Assembly: GCF_029968015.1 (NCBI RefSeq)
Contig: NZ_JASCIS010000004.1
Coordinates: 1-64,000, forward strand
Direction of reading: 5' to 3'
Origin: Streptomyces luteolus
GTDB taxonomy: Bacteria > Actinomycetota > Actinomycetes > Streptomycetales > Streptomycetaceae
Length of the DNA stretch: 64,000 nt
Positions 9,654-18,909 of the stretch are shown here, piece after piece. Below the pieces are notes generated by a model. The model was not told the DNA's origin. It searched no databases and saw nothing but the letters and a program-made list of their open reading frames with translations. The position numbers and the translations under genes were made by a program. Each line of letters opens with the position of its first letter. Position 1 is the first letter of the stretch.

Positions 9654-10546
9654 AGTCCGGCAAGAGCCCGCAGTTCGTTGATCCGCCGCCCGGCGACCTG
9701 CCGGGCGGCGGCGGCAAACGCCCGCACCCGGCCGTCGTCGCCCTCCTCAGCTTGGGTACTGATGGACAGCTGACGCGAGCGGCCGGGAACCAGCTCCAGG
9801 ATCTGCAGATCGGGCAGCACCGTCGGCAGGACGGTGTCCGGCAGGATCGTCGCGCCCAGCCCCTCACCGACCATGCACAGCACGGTGTTCAGGTCGCGTA
9901 TGTGGTGTGAGACCACCAACTCTCCGTCCGCTTCGCGCAGGGCGCGCAGTATCGCCGCCTCGGGGTCCCAGGAAGGAATGATCAGCGGAAGGCGCGCCAC
10001 CTGCCCGTATGCCACGGATCGGGCGCCGGCGAGCGGATGGTCCCGGGCTACCAGGGCGTACAGCGTCTCGCGCACCAAGGGCGCCGTGGCTACCCCGGGC
10101 GGCGTGGAGTAGGTGATGCCCACGTCCACCGCGCCGGCCCGCAGCCAGCGGCATATCTGCTTGTCGTCGGACTCTCTAACTGTGATGGAGGGCTCCCGGC
10201 CCGTGGCAGCGAGCTCCGCCATCAGTCGCGGCAGCAGTTGCGAGGCGAAGCTAGGCACTGTCGCTACCCGCAGCGGACTGTCGGCGGTCCGGGCGCTACG
10301 TGCCCGCACCGCCACCAGTTCAGCGTGGTGGACCACAGCCCGGGCATGCTGCAGGGCCCTTCTGCCCTCGGGGGTGAGCAGGACCCCGCTGCGCTCGCGT
10401 TGCAGCAGCGTCACCCCGAGTTCTTTCTCCAACGCCGCCACCGCGTGACTCACCGCCGACTGACTGGTGCCGAGCCGCAGCCCGGCCCGGGTAAAGCTTT
10501 CCGTCTCAGCCACGGCAACGAAAGCTGAACACTGTGACAGTTTCAC
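9608..10546 (-). CDS. LysR-family transcriptional regulator
   Basis: 312 aa from GTG 10546 with GAGGAG upstream. Residues 1-60 are the LysR winged helix (SQCSAFVAVAETESFTRAG, TSQSAVSHAVAALEKELG, LTPEGRRAL); residues from about 90 form a periplasmic-binding-like effector domain. It is divergent from the oxygenase-aminotransferase genes across 288 bp and overlaps the end of leuD. This is the usual layout for a LysR activator of the neighbouring promoter, and it probably controls the enzyme genes in response to a pathway intermediate. The ligand is not identifiable. Confidence 0.88.
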   Translation of the reverse strand: MKLSQCSAFVAVAETESFTRAGLRLGTSQSAVSHAVAALEKELGVTLLQRERSGVLLTPEGRRALQHARAVVHHAELVAVRARSARTADSPLRVATVPSFASQLLPRLMAELAATGREPSITVRESDDKQICRWLRAGAVDVGITYSTPPGVATAPLVRETLYALVARDHPLAGARSVAYGQVARLPLIIPSWDPEAAILRALREADGELVVSHHIRDLNTVLCMVGEGLGATILPDTVLPTVLPDLQILELVPGRSRQLSISTQAEEGDDGRVRAFAAAARQVAGRRINELRALAGLQSDVVGMADRRVLS

Positions 10547-10729
10547 CAGGTCTCCTCAGAACAAATTCCAGGCGCCTTAAGCGAAGTTCTTCATGCAAAG
10601 GGCTCATGGCGCGGCGGCCACAGTAATCACAGTGTGACGACATCGGGTTGCGGCGTCCGCGAATGAAGGAGCGGTGCCCGAAATTCCTCCACCTTCCTGA
10701 TGGGTGGCTCCACCTTTTGATGAGGTCCG

Positions 10730-10758
10730 TTGACGACCGCATTGGGCTCGTCGAATAT
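10730..10758 (+). promoter_or_regulatory. Candidate promoter of oxygenase-aminotransferase genes
   Basis: TTGACG (10730-10735), a 17-bp spacer and GAATAT (10753-10758) resemble a vegetative streptomycete promoter and would give a leader of about 70 nt before ATG 10835. It lies in the divergent gap shared with the LysR gene. Confidence 0.45.
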
Positions 10759-10834
10759 TTCTTCCCGAATCCCCCACGTGGCCGTTGTCGGCATATACGC
10801 GTGGTGACTCTCGATCAGGATCAGGAAGCGAGCG

Positions 10835-11836
10835 ATGCGCCCCATCCATGCGCTGGACAAGTCGGAACACGACGAGCTGTACAACCTCCTAGACTCCATT
10901 GGGAAGCATCCATACGAGGACTACCCGGCCTTCTCACAGGCGATCACGGACCTGATCGACCAGGGTCGCGTCCCCGCCTTCTTCACCGAGGTTTGCGGCC
11001 GCATCAAGGGTGAGCGCCACTCCGGTGTCTCGCAGGCGCACGTCCTGCGTAACGTTCCCATCGATGCCGAAGTGCCGGTCCTCGATCACGACGACCCGGT
11101 CAGTGACAAGCACAAGAAGAAGAAGACCTTCGTGGGTGAGGCGCTGCTGGAGCTGTTCAACCAGCTCGTCGGAGCGCCGCTGCTCACCTACGCCCGCAAC
11201 AACGGCGACTTCTTCACCGACGTCGTCGCATACAATCGCTTCGACGGAATGTTCAGCGGTTACAGTGACAGCGAGCTCTACTTCCACAACGACCGCACGG
11301 CCCACCCGGTCCGCGCCGACTACATCTCCCTGCTGGGCATGCGCTGCCCCGATGATGTCATCTACACCGGGTATGTCGACGGCACGGCGCTGCTGGAACA
11401 CCTCGACGAGGACACGCAGAAGACGCTGCGTCAGCCCTACTTCGTCACTGGCTTCGACGTCTTCTCTCGGGAGTTCAACCCGGCGCTGACCGAGTCCGAG
11501 AAGCACGCGATCATCTACAACCATCACAGCTTCCGGTACATGGACACCGCGACAACCGTCGCCCCTGACGCTCCCGTTGAGGCCCGGGACGCGCTCATCG
11601 CGGTCAAGGACGCGCTCGCGAAGGCCACCAAGCAGCGCCACCGCATCCTCACCGGCGACTTGTTCGTACTGGCCAACCAGGACGGCATGCACAGCCGGGA
11701 GAAGATCGAGATCCACGACCCAGTGAAGGCCAAGTCCCGCTGGCTCCTCAAGACGTACGCCTTCCGCGACGACGACACCGCCGACTCCTACGCCGAGGCG
11801 TGGGTCGACGGCGTACGGGGCCGCGTAGCCCACTGA
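10835..11836 (+). CDS. Fe(II)/2-oxoglutarate-dependent oxygenase, clavaminate synthase/TauD type
   Basis: 333 aa from ATG 10835 with AGGAAG upstream. The metal triad is visible as H151-N-D153 (SELYFHNDRTAH) and H286 (NQDGMHSRE), with R302 (SRWLLKTYAF) as the expected 2-oxoglutarate anchor. Because the carboxylate of the HxD motif is present, hydroxylation, desaturation or ring closure is expected and halogenation (HxG/HxA) is not. Relatives in the clavaminate-synthase-like group often hydroxylate free amino acids such as arginine or asparagine. It is followed after 116 bp by an aminotransferase, so an amino acid or amino-acid-derived substrate is a reasonable inference. The exact reaction is unknown. 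Confidence 0.85.
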   Translation: MRPIHALDKSEHDELYNLLDSIGKHPYEDYPAFSQAITDLIDQGRVPAFFTEVCGRIKGERHSGVSQAHVLRNVPIDAEVPVLDHDDPVSDKHKKKKTFVGEALLELFNQLVGAPLLTYARNNGDFFTDVVAYNRFDGMFSGYSDSELYFHNDRTAHPVRADYISLLGMRCPDDVIYTGYVDGTALLEHLDEDTQKTLRQPYFVTGFDVFSREFNPALTESEKHAIIYNHHSFRYMDTATTVAPDAPVEARDALIAVKDALAKATKQRHRILTGDLFVLANQDGMHSREKIEIHDPVKAKSRWLLKTYAFRDDDTADSYAEAWVDGVRGRVAH

Positions 11837-11952
11837 CACCGGACACGTCCGGAAGCCCCTGGGCGTCAGCACCTCGTCCCGCGCCGCCCGCGCATCATCC
11901 CCGTGCGGGCGGCGCCGCCTCATCTTCGTGCGCTACCGACAGGAGAACCCCT

Positions 11953-13131
11953 GTGCCCGTCTCTCGCGTGGCCTCCCGCTTCGCTGGGATCGAGAAATCC
12001 CCGACCTACGCAATCCTCGACCTAGCCTCGGAACTGCGTGCCCAGGGCGAGTCGATCCTCGACCTCAACGGCGGTGAGCCCGACTTCGACACACCTAGCC
12101 ACATCACCGCCGAGGCCACGCAGACGCTGAACAGCGGCTTCACCCACTACACGCCCAGTCGTGGCCTGCCCGCGCTTCTGACAGCCATCGGGGACAAGCT
12201 GCTGAAGGACAACGGCGTGGCCGTGGACCCAGCCCGCCAGATCATCGTCACCCCCTCGGCCAAGCACGCCCTGTTCCTCTCGGTCATGACGCTGCTCGGC
12301 CCGGGTGATGAGCTGCTGATTCCCACGCCAAGCTGGGTCAGCTACCCCGCCATGGTCCGCCTCGCCGCCGCGGAACCGGTTTTCGCCCCGCTGAGCGCGG
12401 ACAACGGTTTCCGTATCACCCGGGAGCTTCTGGAGGAGCGCCTCACCCCGCGTACACGCGCGCTCCTGATCAACAACCCGAACAACCCGACCGGCAATGT
12501 CCTCACCACCGCCGAGGCCGAGGCCGTTGCGGATGTCGCCCGGGATCACGACCTGTTCGTCATCACGGACGAGATCTACGAGAAGGTTCGCTTCCGCGGC
12601 GAACATGTCAGCATCGCGGCGTTGCCCGGCATGGCCGACCGCACCGTCACGGTCAATGGCTTCTCCAAGGGCTACGCCATGACCGGCTGGCGCCTCGGCT
12701 ATGTAGCAGCACCTGAGGACGTGTCGGCCCAAATGCTGAAGGTGCAGCAGCACACCGTGGGCTGCGCCGGCTCCTTCGTGCAGCGGGGTGGGATCAGCGC
12801 GCTGACCGGCCCCCAGGAACCCATCGACAGGATGCGAACGGCCTACGAGTCCCGCCGGGACCTCCTAGTGGAGGGCCTCTCCAGCATCCCCGGCTTCGTC
12901 TGCCCGAGCCCGGACGCCGCCCTCTACGCCTTCTGCGACATCAGCGGCACCGGGTTTGCCGACCCCACGGCCTTTACGACCTGGCTACTGCGTGAAGCCA
13001 AAGTGGCGGCTACGCCCGGCTCAGCATTCGGCCCTGGCGGCGAGCGGCACATCCGGATGGCCTTCGCCACGGATGAGGAGACACTCGGCGAAGCCGTGGA
13101 TCGGATCAAGAGGGCTATGGCACGGCAGTAA
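11953..13131 (+). CDS. PLP-dependent aminotransferase, class I/II (aspartate aminotransferase-like)
   Basis: 392 aa from GTG 11953, chosen for AGGAGA just upstream and because MPVSRVASRFAGIEKSPTYA aligns with family starts (the open frame extends further). Fold type I marks are LNGGEPDFDTPSHI, INNPNNPTGNVL, DEIYEKVRF and the Schiff-base lysine K239 in NGFSKGYAMTGWRLGY. It should swap an amino group between an amino acid and a 2-oxo acid. Placed after the oxygenase and before a strong hairpin, it probably closes the cluster, either starting the pathway by making a keto acid or finishing it by making the amino-acid product. Confidence 0.9.
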   Translation: MPVSRVASRFAGIEKSPTYAILDLASELRAQGESILDLNGGEPDFDTPSHITAEATQTLNSGFTHYTPSRGLPALLTAIGDKLLKDNGVAVDPARQIIVTPSAKHALFLSVMTLLGPGDELLIPTPSWVSYPAMVRLAAAEPVFAPLSADNGFRITRELLEERLTPRTRALLINNPNNPTGNVLTTAEAEAVADVARDHDLFVITDEIYEKVRFRGEHVSIAALPGMADRTVTVNGFSKGYAMTGWRLGYVAAPEDVSAQMLKVQQHTVGCAGSFVQRGGISALTGPQEPIDRMRTAYESRRDLLVEGLSSIPGFVCPSPDAALYAFCDISGTGFADPTAFTTWLLREAKVAATPGSAFGPGGERHIRMAFATDEETLGEAVDRIKRAMARQ

Positions 13132-13141
13132 TGATCCTCGT

Positions 13142-13189
13142 CGGAATGGCCCTCGGCCGGTGTGGATACACCGGCCGAGGGCCATTCCG
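13142..13189. terminator. Perfect 22-bp stem hairpin after the aminotransferase gene
   Basis: Arms at 13142-13163 and 13168-13189 are exact complements over 22 bp with a GGAT loop, 10 bp after the aminotransferase stop. Very strong intrinsic-type structure without a U tract; it marks the end of the operon. Confidence 0.85.
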
Positions 13190-13200
13190 TAGTGGGGGTT

Positions 13201-13443
13201 GTGCCGTCTACCGCGGGCCTGGACCTGCCGATCAACACGGACCTACGAGACGCGCGGGCCGAGGCGACGGTGATGGTGACGGAACTCGCGCGCGACTTCC
13301 ACGACACCGACGTCGAGGTGAACTGGGATCCGTCCCCAGGAGCGCCCTGGTCATGGACCGCCCAAGTCACCCTCGCCGCCGAAAACGAACCTCCTTCGCC
13401 GGACACCGAAGGCCAAAACGGCAAGCTCAGGCAACCATCCTGA
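13201..13443 (+). CDS. Hypothetical protein, possibly a gene fragment
   Basis: About 80 aa if GTG 13201 is used; the frame opens inside the preceding hairpin, which makes an upstream start implausible. The middle (VTELARDFHDTDVEVNWDPSP, then PWSWTAQVTLAAE) reads like folded protein with normal codon use, but the ends do not. I do not recognise it. It sits between the cluster terminator and the Nudix gene, where remnants are expected, so a fragment of an older gene is as likely as a real small protein. Confidence 0.3.
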   Translation: MPSTAGLDLPINTDLRDARAEATVMVTELARDFHDTDVEVNWDPSPGAPWSWTAQVTLAAENEPPSPDTEGQNGKLRQPS

Positions 13444-13545
13444 GCCGTCCCATCGCCTCCTGCGCAGGCGGCTCCATGTCCACATCAGCGAAAGGGACCC
13501 GCACAGGGCACCTGCTTGCCCTACACGGGCCCGGCTCTCCAGGCC

Positions 13546-13704
13546 CTACGCGGCCTCAGTGGGCTGCACGCCATCGAAGAGAGCAGAGAGAATCCCCCGC
13601 TGCTCCGAACTCGGCGCCGGTGCCGACTCCAGCTCGGAAGCGATCCAGCCGTCCACGCTGACCTTGGCAGGGCCGTCCCAATGGTGCTCCGTCTGTGCTG
13701 TCAT
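13546..13704 (-). CDS. Conserved-looking 52-aa protein coupled to Nudix gene
   Basis: ATG 13704 overlaps the Nudix stop codon in a TGATG junction, so translation is probably coupled. The 52-aa product (MTAQTEHHWDGPAKVSVDGW at the start, SEQRGILSALFDGVQ near the end) is acidic with two Trp residues and no membrane segment or signal. Codon use is that of a real high-GC gene. Function unknown; being translated with a Nudix hydrolase suggests a partner or regulator of it. Confidence 0.55.
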   Translation of the reverse strand: MTAQTEHHWDGPAKVSVDGWIASELESAPAPSSEQRGILSALFDGVQPTEAA

Positions 13705-14129
13705 CACAGCACCTCCCCGGCCGCGTGAAGGGCACCCAGCAGAGCGTCGACCAGCTCCTTGTCACGCCTTTGGGTCAGTTGGTCCCGAGCGGCGGCGGGG
13801 GAGAGCCAAAGGAGCCGGGACACCTCCCGGTTCGGGACGAAGGTGCCGCGAGCGGCCTCGGCCGCCCAATAGCGGACCTCCTTGGGGCGACCCTCCACCC
13901 GGTACCGGACGGTGGGCAGCTCGGGGCCCAGCTCACACGTCATGCCGGTCTCTTCCAGCACTTCCCGGACGGCGCCGTCCCGGGCGTCTTCGCGGTGCTT
14001 CAGTTTGCCTTTCGGGTGGGACCAATCTGCCCACTTCGGTCGATACACCAGGGCAAGCTCGATGCCGTCGCCGGAGTGCGAGCGACGCCACAGCAGGCAG
14101 CCTGCCGCATGGATCGTTGAGTCAGGCAT
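13704..14129 (-). CDS. Nudix hydrolase (MutT-like)
   Basis: 141 aa from ATG 14129, with GGAG 8 nt upstream; the frame continues upstream to 14192 but that part lies in the truncated neighbour. The Nudix box is complete: G-x5-E-x7-REVLEETGM in GKLKHREDARDGAVREVLEE. Such enzymes hydrolyse nucleoside diphosphates linked to another group, for example oxidised nucleotides or diadenosine polyphosphates. It has only the Nudix domain, without the C-terminal phosphatase domain of some actinobacterial MutT1 proteins. It lies directly against a truncated Nudix gene and seems to have replaced it by recombination. Confidence 0.8.
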   Translation of the reverse strand: MPDSTIHAAGCLLWRRSHSGDGIELALVYRPKWADWSHPKGKLKHREDARDGAVREVLEETGMTCELGPELPTVRYRVEGRPKEVRYWAAEAARGTFVPNREVSRLLWLSPAAARDQLTQRRDKELVDALLGALHAAGEVL

Positions 14130-14301
14130 GACGATACTCCGGGCTGAAACCGGCTCTGAACTGCGGTTTTGTTGACCGTTGCTTGTGATCATACGGGTCG
14201 TCGTACTTCGGCCGGTGGACCAGGCACACCTGAAGCCCGGAGGGCGACTGCCGCCACAGCACGCAGCCTGCCGCGAGGATCGGGGGCGGGGCCGGGGTCA
14301 T
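14122..14301 (-). pseudogene. Truncated Nudix gene, insertion scar
   Basis: ATG 14301 overlaps the CHAD stop codon (ATGA). The first 36 codons encode a Nudix N-terminus, AAGCVLWRQSPSGLQVCLVH then RPKYDD, closely parallel to AAGCLLWRRSHSGDGIEL and RPKWAD of the complete Nudix gene next door. Homology stops just before the expected SHPKGK segment and Nudix box; the frame then runs into unrelated sequence and ends at 14122. I read this as the native third gene of the ppk-CHAD-Nudix operon, cut at about 14190 by the acquired region. Confidence 0.75.
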
Positions 14302-15491
14302 GGGGTGCTCACGGCGCGGTCCGGGGAGGCGTTCCGGCGCCAGACCGCCTGGAAGGCGAAGCGGGCCGCCTCCACGTCGTGGCGCTGGTCGGCGTGGAGC
14401 ACGCCGAGTGCGTACGCGGTGGCCGGGGCGATGCGCGGGGTGCGGGCGGCGGAGGCCGCGGCCGTGGCGGCCTCGGCGGCGTCGCGGTGGCGGTCGAGCG
14501 CCTGGCCCGCGCCGATCAGGCGGACGTCGTGGCCGGGTTCAAGGCCGATGGCCTCCTGGGCGTACCGGTGCAGCCGGAGCAGCAGCCGTACCTGGTGCCA
14601 GGGCGTGTCCTGGGACTCGGGGGCGGCGTCGGTGCCGAGGCCGTGCAGGAGCGCCTCGGCGTTGTACGGATGTCCGGCCCGTACGAGCGGAAGGGCCGCT
14701 ACCGCTTCGTTCAGGCGGGCCTCGACGTCCGCCGCGAACGGCGCGAGCGGGTGGCCGGACGCGTCCCGGCGCAACGGCACCTCGCTGGCGAGCACGGCGA
14801 CCGCGTCCGCGACCGCGTGGAAACGGGACGAGCCGAGCGCCTGCAGGGCCGTGGAGTGGGCGCGGGTCCTGGCCAGGGTGAGCTGACGCTCGACCAGCGC
14901 GCCCGCCTTGGCCGCGCCGACGGTCAGGCCGCCGTTCTGGGTGGGTACGGCGGGGGCGCGCCCCACGACCGGGCCCGCCGGGGAGAGCCGGTGCAGGGCG
15001 CCGATGAGCCGGTCGAGGCGGGCCGCGTGGGCGTGCTCGCGCGCCAGCGTGCCGGAGAGCCAGGCGAGTTCGGCGCGCAGCTGGTCCGACCACTCGGCGT
15101 CGAGCAGCGGCCGGAAGGTGTGCAGGGTGCCGCTGATCCGGCGGGCCGCGGCGCGCAGGGCGAGGGCGGGTTCGGCGGCCTCCTCCGTACTGCTCTCCCG
15201 GTGCTGGCGCAGGGCGCGCAGGAATTCCGTGGCCTGCGCGCGCAGATAGCGCGCGAGCACCTCCCCGGCCACGGGAGCCCCGGCCGCGGGGGCCCCGGCC
15301 ACAGAGGCCCCGGCCACGGGAGCCCCGGCCGCGGGGGCCCCGGCCACAGAGGCCCCGGCCACGGGAGCCCCGGCCGCGGGGGCCCCGGCCACAGAGGCCC
15401 CGGCCGCGGAAGCCCTGGCCACGGAGGCCTTGGCCGTGGGGGTGTCGCTGTCAGGGTGTCGCTGAGCCACGCCGGCGCCTCCGGGCGTCAA
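14298..15491 (-). CDS. CHAD-domain protein with Ala/Pro/Gly repeat N-terminus
   Basis: 397 aa from TTG 15491; GTG 15470 is an alternative. CHAD domains are helical, histidine-rich modules that bind polyphosphate, and this gene follows ppk, overlapping its 3' end. The CHAD part runs from about residue 78 ([54 protein letters not shown]). It is preceded by a flexible segment with three perfect 15-residue repeats containing [15 protein letters not shown]. The stop overlaps the next start by ATGA. It probably targets or buffers the polyphosphate made by Ppk. Confidence 0.85.
   Translation of the reverse strand: MTPGGAGVAQRHPDSDTPTAKASVARASAAGASVAGAPAAGAPVAGASVAGAPAAGAPVAGASVAGAPAAGAPVAGEVLARYLRAQATEFLRALRQHRESSTEEAAEPALALRAAARRISGTLHTFRPLLDAEWSDQLRAELAWLSGTLAREHAHAARLDRLIGALHRLSPAGPVVGRAPAVPTQNGGLTVGAAKAGALVERQLTLARTRAHSTALQALGSSRFHAVADAVAVLASEVPLRRDASGHPLAPFAADVEARLNEAVAALPLVRAGHPYNAEALLHGLGTDAAPESQDTPWHQVRLLLRLHRYAQEAIGLEPGHDVRLIGAGQALDRHRDAAEAATAAASAARTPRIAPATAYALGVLHADQRHDVEAARFAFQAVWRRNASPDRAVSTP
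15271..15405. repeat. Three perfect 45-bp tandem repeats within the CHAD gene
   Basis: Copies start at 15271, 15316 and 15361; each consists of three related 15-bp subunits (such as ACGGGAGCCCCGGCC). They keep the reading frame and encode Ala/Gly/Pro/Val repeats. Exact identity implies recent expansion, and copy number may vary between strains. Confidence 0.95.
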
Positions 15492-17826
15492 TGAGCATCT
15501 CCTGTACGTTCCGCAGCGGCTGGCCCGCTGCTTCCCCGCTGTCGGCGATCGCCTGCCGGGTCCAGTCGCCGTCCGGGCCGAGGTGCCAGGAGGCGGTGGA
15601 GTCGGACATGCCGGTCTCCAGAAGGCGGTTGAGGGCCGCGCGGTGGGCCGGGTCCGTGACCCTGACCAGCGCCTCGATACGGCGGTCGAGGTTGCGGTGC
15701 ATCATGTCGGCGCTGCCGATCCACACCTCGGGTTCGCCGCCGTTGCCGAAGGCGAACACCCGGGAGTGTTCGAGGAAGCGGCCGAGGACGGACCGGACCC
15801 GGATGTTCTCCGAGAGCCCGGTGACGCCGGGGCGGATCGCGCAGATCCCGCGGACCCAGATGTCGACCGGTACGCCCGCCGTCGAGGCCCGGTAGAGCGC
15901 GTCGATGACGGCCTCGTCGACCATCGAGTTGACCTTGATGCGGACATGGGCGGGGCGGCCCGCGCGGTGGTGCTGGACCTCCTTCTCGATCCGGGAGACC
16001 AGTCCGTCGCGCAGGGACCTGGGGGCGACCAGGAGGCGGCGGTAGGTCTCGCGGCGCGAGTAGCCGGAGAGCCGGTTGAAGAGGTCGGAGAGGTCCGCGC
16101 CGACCTGCTGGTCGGCGGTGAGCAGCCCGAGGTCCTCGTACAGGCGGGCCGTCTTCGGGTGGTAGTTGCCGGTGCCGACGTGGCTGTAGCGGCGCAGCGT
16201 CTCGCCCTCCTGGCGGACCACGAGCGACAGCTTGCAGTGCGTCTTCAGGCCGACGAGCCCGTACACGACATGGCAGCCGGCCTCCTCCAGCTTGCGGGCC
16301 CACTTGATGTTGGCCTGCTCGTCGAAGCGGGCCTTGATCTCGACCAGGACGAGGACCTGCTTGCCGGACTCGGCGGCGTCGATGAGGGCGTCCACTATCG
16401 GGGAGTCGCCCGAAGTCCGGTACAGGGTCTGCTTGATGGCGAGGACGTCCGGGTCGGCGGCGGCCTGTTCCAGGAAGGCCTGTACGGAGGTGGAGAACGA
16501 GTCGTACGGGTGGTGCAGGAGCACGTCGCGCTCGCGCAGGGCCGCGAAGATGTCGGGCGCGGAGGCCGATTCGACCTCGGCGAGGTCGCGGTGGGTGCCC
16601 GCGACGAACTTCGGGTACTTCAGCTCGGGCCGGTCGAGGCCCGCTATGCCGAAGAGGCCGGTGAGGTCGAGCGGCCCCGGCAGCGGGTAGACCTCGGCCT
16701 CGGAGATCTTCAGCTCGCGGATGAGCAGGTCGAGGATGTGCCGGTCGATGGACTCCTCGACCTCCAGGCGCACGGGCGGGCCGAAGCGGCGCCGCATGAG
16801 CTCCTTCTCCAGGGCCTTGAGGAGGTTCTCGGCGTCGTCCTCCTCCACCTCCAGGTCCTCGTTCCTGGTGACCCGGAACATGTGGTGGGCCTCCACCTCC
16901 ATGCCGGGGAACAGCTCTTCCAGGTGCGCGGGGGCGGCGATGACGTCCTCGACGGGGACGTACCGGCCGGGCGATGCCTCCAGGAAGCGGCTGAGCAGCG
17001 GCGGGACCTTGACGCGGGCGAAGTGCCGGTGCCCGCTGACCGGGTTGCGCACGACGACGGCCAGGTTGAGGGAGAGGCCCGAGATGTACGGGAAGGGGTG
17101 CGCCGGGTCGACAGCCAGCGGGGTCAGTACGGGGAAGATCCGCTGCCGGAACAGGGTGAAGAGGCGGGCCTGCTCCTTCTCGGTGAGCTCCGCCCAGCGG
17201 ATGATCCCGATGCCCTCGTCGGCGAGCGAGGGCGCGACGTCCTCCTGGAAGCAGGCGGCGTGCCGGGCCATGAGCTCGCGGGTGCGGGTCCAGATCAGGT
17301 CGAGGACCTCGCGGGGCTGCAGTCCGGAGGCGGAGCGGGTGGCGACGCCGGTGGCGATACGGCGCTTCAGTCCGGCCACGCGGACCATGAAGAACTCGTC
17401 CAGGTTGGACGCGAAGATCGCCAGGAAGTTGGCGCGCTCCAGGAGGGGGGTGTGCGGGTCCTCGGCGAGCTCGAGCACCCGCTCGTTGAACGCGAGCCAG
17501 CTGCGCTCCCGGTCCAGGAACCGCCCCTGCGGCAGCTCGGCGCCGGCCCCGCTCTCGACGTACCGCTCGTACCCCTCGTACGTGTCGAGGTCGGCGTCGA
17601 TGTCCGGTTCCAGGTCGGAGACGGCGGCGGCGACGGTGTGCGGGCGGTGGGCCGCGATGGAACCAACTGACGGCTGGACGTTCTGGGCGTTCTGGGCGTG
17701 CTGAGCAGCTGCCTGTGCGCTGGCCTTGTTCATGAAGCCATTGTTCCGCGTGGCGGCGGTTCCGGGCGCGCCGAACAGCCCCGTTCTGGGAGACGGGATC
17801 TCGGGGTCGGGTACGGCGGGCTGCAT
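15451..17826 (-). CDS. ppk: Polyphosphate kinase Ppk1
   Basis: 791 aa from ATG 17826 ([19 protein letters not shown], as I recall from streptomycete Ppk; ATG 17733 is an alternative). It reversibly polymerises the ATP gamma-phosphate into polyphosphate. N-domain: [18 protein letters not shown] and [19 protein letters not shown]. The catalytic C-terminal PLD-like domains contain [31 protein letters not shown] and the phospho-histidine region [15 protein letters not shown]. It leads an operon with the CHAD gene and, originally, a Nudix gene. Streptomyces ppk is known to be PhoP-controlled; GGTTCAGGCAG upstream of the start could be a PHO-box half, but I could not establish a full box. Confidence 0.95.
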   Translation of the reverse strand: MQPAVPDPEIPSPRTGLFGAPGTAATRNNGFMNKASAQAAAQHAQNAQNVQPSVGSIAAHRPHTVAAAVSDLEPDIDADLDTYEGYERYVESGAGAELPQGRFLDRERSWLAFNERVLELAEDPHTPLLERANFLAIFASNLDEFFMVRVAGLKRRIATGVATRSASGLQPREVLDLIWTRTRELMARHAACFQEDVAPSLADEGIGIIRWAELTEKEQARLFTLFRQRIFPVLTPLAVDPAHPFPYISGLSLNLAVVVRNPVSGHRHFARVKVPPLLSRFLEASPGRYVPVEDVIAAPAHLEELFPGMEVEAHHMFRVTRNEDLEVEEDDAENLLKALEKELMRRRFGPPVRLEVEESIDRHILDLLIRELKISEAEVYPLPGPLDLTGLFGIAGLDRPELKYPKFVAGTHRDLAEVESASAPDIFAALRERDVLLHHPYDSFSTSVQAFLEQAAADPDVLAIKQTLYRTSGDSPIVDALIDAAESGKQVLVLVEIKARFDEQANIKWARKLEEAGCHVVYGLVGLKTHCKLSLVVRQEGETLRRYSHVGTGNYHPKTARLYEDLGLLTADQQVGADLSDLFNRLSGYSRRETYRRLLVAPRSLRDGLVSRIEKEVQHHRAGRPAHVRIKVNSMVDEAVIDALYRASTAGVPVDIWVRGICAIRPGVTGLSENIRVRSVLGRFLEHSRVFAFGNGGEPEVWIGSADMMHRNLDRRIEALVRVTDPAHRAALNRLLETGMSDSTASWHLGPDGDWTRQAIADSGEAAGQPLRNVQEMLIDARRRRRGSATP

Positions 17827-17943
17827 TCCGTGAGCGTCGCAAGGCTGCCTGAACCGTTGGTTACGGCGACATGACGTGGGGGACATCGGCGAGCGACCCC
17901 AAGGCGTCCGTGCGTGCCCCGGGGTCGCCCGCCGATGTGTGGC

Positions 17944-18909
17944 TCAGGGCGTGCGGCGCCGCAGTACCAGGAACGCGGCCCAGACGGCGGCCGCCGCGAG
18001 GGCGAGGACGATGCCGGTCTCGATGAACTGGGTGTACCAGAAGTGGGAACGCGGGTGGTAGTCGAGGAACCAGCCCGTGATCCGGGTGTCTGAGGGGCAC
18101 GAGAAGTGTGCCATCTGGTCCGGGATGCACGCGCGGGCGACGAAGCGCTCGCCTGCGGCGTTGGTGACGCCGGAGTCGGTCATGAAGGCGCCGCGCGGCA
18201 GGGCCTTGATCCAGAGCGGCTCCATGGTGGTCGTGGGCCCGGAGGCCTGGGTGACCGGCACGAGCTGCCAGCGCAGGCTGCCGAGGAGCGCGAGCACGGC
18301 GCCGGTGACGAGGCCGGTGAGCGAGGCGGCGAGCAGGGTGCGGCGCACGAGCAGCCCGGTCAGGGTGCCGACGGCCACGGCGAACAGGCAGTACGCGACG
18401 AGGACGGGGCCGCTCGCCTCGTACATGCCGCGGTCGGCCCAGTGCATGTTCGAGCTGCCGAGCAGGTCGGCGGCGCCGAAGCGGAAGACGGCCATGAGGG
18501 TGAGGGCGACGGCGGCGCCGATCGCCGCGGCCGTGGTCAGCCGGGAGGCGAGCCAGCGGACGGGCGTGACGGACTGCGTCCAGGCCAGCTTGTGGGCGCC
18601 GGACTCCAGCTCGCGGGCGACGAACGGGCCGGCGACGAAGACGCCGACGGCGAGCGGCAGCAGCAGCAGGGCGTGCGAGGCCTTCAGCATGGCCTCCCGG
18701 AGCAGGTACTCCCCGTCGGGGAAGCCGAGGAAGGTGGCTTCGCAGGGGCCGGACCCGCAGTCCGAGACGGGCGGGTAGGCGCCCGCGCCCCAGCGCAGGA
18801 AGGCGGTCACGGCGGCGGCGAGGAGTACGGCGCCGAGCAGGGTGCGCAGGGCGGTGCGGTGCAGGCGCAGCTCCACCCAGCGGGGGCCCTTGAGGGTGGC
18901 TGTACTCAC
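17944..18909 (-). CDS. ABC transporter permease (ABC-2 type)
   Basis: 321 aa from GTG 18909, which overlaps the ATPase stop by GTGA. Six hydrophobic segments are apparent, the first at LLGAVLLAAAVTAFL and the last at IVLALAAAAVWAAFLVL. A large outside loop holds cysteines (SDCGSGPCEATF, RACIPDQMAHFSCPSD), possibly disulfide-linked. It pairs with the ATPase and the GntR gene before it. The YtrA-type regulator suggests induction by cell-envelope stress or peptide antibiotics, as in Bacillus ytrABC; the substrate here is unknown. Confidence 0.85.
   Translation of the reverse strand: MSTATLKGPRWVELRLHRTALRTLLGAVLLAAAVTAFLRWGAGAYPPVSDCGSGPCEATFLGFPDGEYLLREAMLKASHALLLLPLAVGVFVAGPFVARELESGAHKLAWTQSVTPVRWLASRLTTAAAIGAAVALTLMAVFRFGAADLLGSSNMHWADRGMYEASGPVLVAYCLFAVAVGTLTGLLVRRTLLAASLTGLVTGAVLALLGSLRWQLVPVTQASGPTTTMEPLWIKALPRGAFMTDSGVTNAAGERFVARACIPDQMAHFSCPSDTRITGWFLDYHPRSHFWYTQFIETGIVLALAAAAVWAAFLVLRRRTP

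Noticed and set aside
12924-13424. 166-codon minus-strand frame across the aminotransferase end
   Set aside because: It spans the 22-bp hairpin and is antisense to conserved aminotransferase codons.
15583-17670. Long plus-strand open frame of nearly 700 codons
   Set aside because: It is antisense to ppk, made of Val/Gly/Asp-rich low-complexity sequence, and follows from high third-position GC.
17827-17943. Complete PHO boxes upstream of ppk
   Set aside because: Only one GTTCA-type half is visible; the required 11-bp direct repeats are not clear enough to annotate.
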